NCBI RefSeq assembly: GCF_913020055.1
Contig: NZ_CAJWCF010000045.1
Location: 1 to 36,975 of the forward strand
Length of the DNA stretch: 36,975 nt
DNA from: an uncultured Paraglaciecola sp.
Lineage (GTDB): Bacteria; Pseudomonadota; Gammaproteobacteria; Enterobacterales; Alteromonadaceae
Direction of reading: 5' to 3'
The translations under genes and the position numbers were made by a program. The notes beneath the pieces are model-generated. The model was not told the origin of the DNA and searched no databases. It saw only the letters and a list, made by a program, of their open reading frames with translations. Shown in pieces: positions 34,437-36,975 of this stretch (its first letter is position 1; the number at the start of each line of letters is the position of its first letter).

Positions 34437-35195
34437 ATGGCGACCGACCCTATAGATGACATGCCAAAAATCAGGCTAGATAAAGATGACTTAGAGTCTT
34501 TTCATCGCACTAGAGCGCAATCCACTAATAAAAGCGCAAAAAAAGACAGTGTGCCGGATGAGCCTTCTGCTAAATCGAACTCTCCATCTTGGTTTGCCAT
34601 TTTGTTGTTACTTATCATTATTGTTGGCGCAGCTGGGTATTGGTCGTTTGAACAATTTAAAGTATTACAAAACGCACAAAGCCGCATTACTGAACTAGAA
34701 AGCCGCCTGTCTGCAACAGGTGAAGATATGGATCAATCGGCTGCAGCATTGCAGGTTAAGGTATCTGAACTTAGTGCTAAGACAGAACATTTATGGTCAG
34801 AAATGGATAAACTTTGGGCTTCTGCTTGGCGACGTAATCAGTCTGAAATTGGCGCATTGAATAAAACCGTCATGACATTGAAGGCTGCCACTGAAAAAAG
34901 CACCCAAAGTTTGAGCAGTGACACGGCTAATAACAATACAAGCATTGGACTAGTTAAAGAGCAACTGGAAAATCAGGCTAACTTGCTCAAACAATTAAAT
35001 GAAAAGCTTAGCCAAATTAGTAATGTAGATGCCGATTTTGAGCAGCAACTCGCAAGCCTACGTGAAAAGCTGATCTCAACAGCATTAGGTAATAATGGTC
35101 TAACAGATCAAATTGATGAATTACGTCGAAGGGTAACGGCAGCAGAGAAAAAAGCCAATCAAGTAGAAAAGATGCTTACTGGGCCAACTTCGTAG
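34437..35195 (+). CDS. membrane-anchored coiled-coil protein, unknown function
   Basis: A 252-residue protein: a polar N-terminus (about 1-50), one transmembrane helix (WFAILLLLIIIVGAAGYW, about 52-69), then a long heptad-rich coiled coil to the C-terminus. Topology would place the coil in the periplasm. It follows the tRNA gene and is closed by a strong terminator. I do not recognise a characterised family; any role in cell envelope or division is not supported by the sequence alone. Confidence 0.75.
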   Translation: MATDPIDDMPKIRLDKDDLESFHRTRAQSTNKSAKKDSVPDEPSAKSNSPSWFAILLLLIIIVGAAGYWSFEQFKVLQNAQSRITELESRLSATGEDMDQSAAALQVKVSELSAKTEHLWSEMDKLWASAWRRNQSEIGALNKTVMTLKAATEKSTQSLSSDTANNNTSIGLVKEQLENQANLLKQLNEKLSQISNVDADFEQQLASLREKLISTALGNNGLTDQIDELRRRVTAAEKKANQVEKMLTGPTS

Positions 35196-35207
35196 CCCCT
35201 AATTAAA

Positions 35208-35246
35208 GACAAAAAAATAGAGCGCTTAGCGCTCTATTTTTTTGTC
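35208..35246. terminator. bidirectional terminator, 18-bp perfect stem
   Basis: 35208-35225 and 35229-35246 are exact inverted repeats around TTA, with A7 on one side and T7 on the other. It serves the coiled-coil gene on the plus strand and grxD on the minus strand. Confidence 0.92.
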
Positions 35247-35257
35247 TGGTGTTGGGT

Positions 35258-35602
35258 TTATTCAGCGGGACTTTCATCCGCTCTTTTAGCAGCCGACTCT
35301 TTGATTAAGGTCTGTAACTCACCTTGTTGAGTCATTTCCATAATGATGTCACAACCGCCGACAAATTCACCTTTGACATATAGCTGGGGAATGGTGGGCC
35401 AGTCAGAGTAGTCTTTGATGCCGGACCGGATTTCTTCATCGGCCAGCACATTGACGTCGGTGTAATCGACGCCAATGTAATTCAATACACCAGCTACCTT
35501 AGAGGAAAAACCACATTGCGGCATGTCCTTGGTGCCCTTCATGTAGAGCACCACGTCGTTGGCTTTGACGGTTTCGTCGATACGTGTTTTTGCGTCTGTC
35601 AT
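35258..35602 (-). CDS. grxD: monothiol glutaredoxin Grx4, chimeric
   Basis: A 114-residue monothiol glutaredoxin that handles [2Fe-2S] clusters, with CGFS at residues 30-33, [18 protein letters not shown] (68-85) and a gammaproteobacterial-looking tail ([13 protein letters not shown], 94-106). The first 80 residues ([23 protein letters not shown]..., [22 protein letters not shown]) look alphaproteobacterial. The frame is open to 35689, but AAGGAA precedes the ATG at 35602 and the family starts there. Its neighbours bolA and a small membrane protein match the Rhodobacteraceae-like order. The switch of character falls in the shared GGCDIIMEM motif (35333-35359). Confidence 0.85.
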   Translation of the reverse strand: MTDAKTRIDETVKANDVVLYMKGTKDMPQCGFSSKVAGVLNYIGVDYTDVNVLADEEIRSGIKDYSDWPTIPQLYVKGEFVGGCDIIMEMTQQGELQTLIKESAAKRADESPAE

Positions 35603-35663
35603 GTCGCGTTTCCTTACTTCGTTGCGCCACAGGCGCGTTATTTCATCATGCGGCGGTCTTTGG

Positions 35664-35885
35664 CTAGTTGGATTTCTCCAACCGCTCATTTTTGTCGTGA
35701 ATCCTATTGACCACTTTCGTATTGGCCTCTTCTTGTCCTAGCTCAACCTTTTCCGTCATTACGCGCGGTTTGGGTTGAAACTTGGATAGCGGCGTCCGAC
35801 GATTGCGCTTTAAATAGGCTTCGAAAGCAATTGCTGCAACCACTAGCGCGATAACACCGCTAAGGATCCAGGACGCTGTGCTCAT
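35664..35885 (-). CDS. small single-pass membrane protein between bolA and grxD
   Basis: A 73-residue protein with one N-terminal transmembrane helix (about residues 5-24) and a basic, then charged, tail. Its ATG overlaps the bolA stop (ATGA). I recall similar short proteins between bolA and grxD in Rhodobacteraceae, but know no function. It supports the view that this block is of alphaproteobacterial origin. Confidence 0.65.
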   Translation of the reverse strand: MSTASWILSGVIALVVAAIAFEAYLKRNRRTPLSKFQPKPRVMTEKVELGQEEANTKVVNRIHDKNERLEKSN

Positions 35886-36074
35886 TCAGGCGCTTTGGTA
35901 GTCAGTCCCAATGCGTGGATTTCGCCGTTGGAGCCGTCCATTTTGCCCTTTAGCGCGGCCATTACAGCACGTTGCTGTTGCACCCGGTTCTTGCCACGAA
36001 AGCTCTCGTCGATCACTTCGGCTGAGAAATGAACACCATCATCGCCCATTACAGTGATCTTGGCATTGGGGAAG

Positions 36075-36090
<16 letters not shown>
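35882..36090 (-). CDS. BolA/IbaG-family protein, N-terminus replaced by transposase
   Basis: The last 65-70 residues of a 325-residue open frame are a BolA-family protein: FPNAKITVMGDDGVHFSAEVIDESF, then RGKNRVQQQRAVMAALKGKMDG and [14 protein letters not shown]. BolA proteins partner with monothiol glutaredoxins in Fe-S and iron regulation, and grxD lies two genes downstream. The usual start (about 10 residues before FP) is absent: the frame continues in phase into a Tn3-family transposase. The joint lies within ALIRESF (about 36070-36091), a string plausible in both proteins. Without its own start codon, translation as normal BolA is doubtful. Confidence 0.75.

Positions 36091-36975
<885 letters not shown>

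Overview
The window looks like a chromosomal flagellar locus from a marine gammaproteobacterium close to Alteromonas/Glaciecola/Paraglaciecola. Base composition is AT-leaning, the gene order flgA-cheV-cheR-flgBCDEFGHIJKL is the polar-flagellum arrangement, and the Vibrio-type accessory genes flgP and flgT are present. The genus is inferred from protein character only; no search was run.

Layout, left to right. (1) About 1-8130, minus strand: a tightly packed operon for pseudaminic acid, a nonulosonic acid used to glycosylate flagellin (pseB, pseC, pseF, a GT9-like gene, pseI, pseG, pseH). It continues into an acyl carrier protein and an AMP-forming ligase that runs off the left edge. (2) 8219-10917, minus: fliD, fliS, a fliT-like chaperone gene and flaG. 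(3) 11045-16273, minus: four short flagellin genes of two sub-types, separated by unusually long spacers (about 420-970 bp) full of inverted and direct repeats, sigma-28 and sigma-54 promoter-like sites and terminators. (4) 16533-17483, plus: a lone sialidase-fold-like propeller gene. (5) 17500-30393, minus: the rod, hook and ring genes flgL to flgB, then cheR and cheV. (6) 30612-34195: flgA, flgM and flgN (plus), then divergent flgP (minus) and flgT (plus). (7) 34255-35195: tRNA-Arg(CCT) and a membrane-anchored coiled-coil protein, closed by a large bidirectional terminator. (8) 35258-36975: a block of different character. It holds grxD, a small membrane protein and bolA that look alphaproteobacterial, joined to a Tn3-family transposase fragment that runs off the right edge.

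The regulation visible in the sequence fits the usual polar-flagellar hierarchy. Sigma-54 sites (GG-N10-GC) precede flgB, flgF, flgP and flgT. Sigma-28 sites (TAAA-N15-GCCGATAA-like) precede flgM and at least two flagellin genes. FlgM is the anti-sigma-28 factor, so early hook completion would release late flagellin expression. The pse genes supply the sugar, FliS/FliT/FlgN act as chaperones, and FliD, FlgK and FlgL are the filament cap and junction proteins.

Two things stand out. First, the flagellin spacers carry candidate non-coding RNAs. Two have sigma-54-like promoters on the strand opposite the flagellins and long stems whose G-U pairs fit only that strand. A 71-bp two-hairpin element is duplicated, and its loop is complementary to the ribosome binding site of one flagellin. 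Second, the right end is a mosaic: grxD is alphaproteobacterial at its N-terminus and gammaproteobacterial at its C-terminus, and bolA is fused in frame to a transposase. Both joints fall in motifs shared by the two partners, which could be genuine recombination or an assembly chimera.
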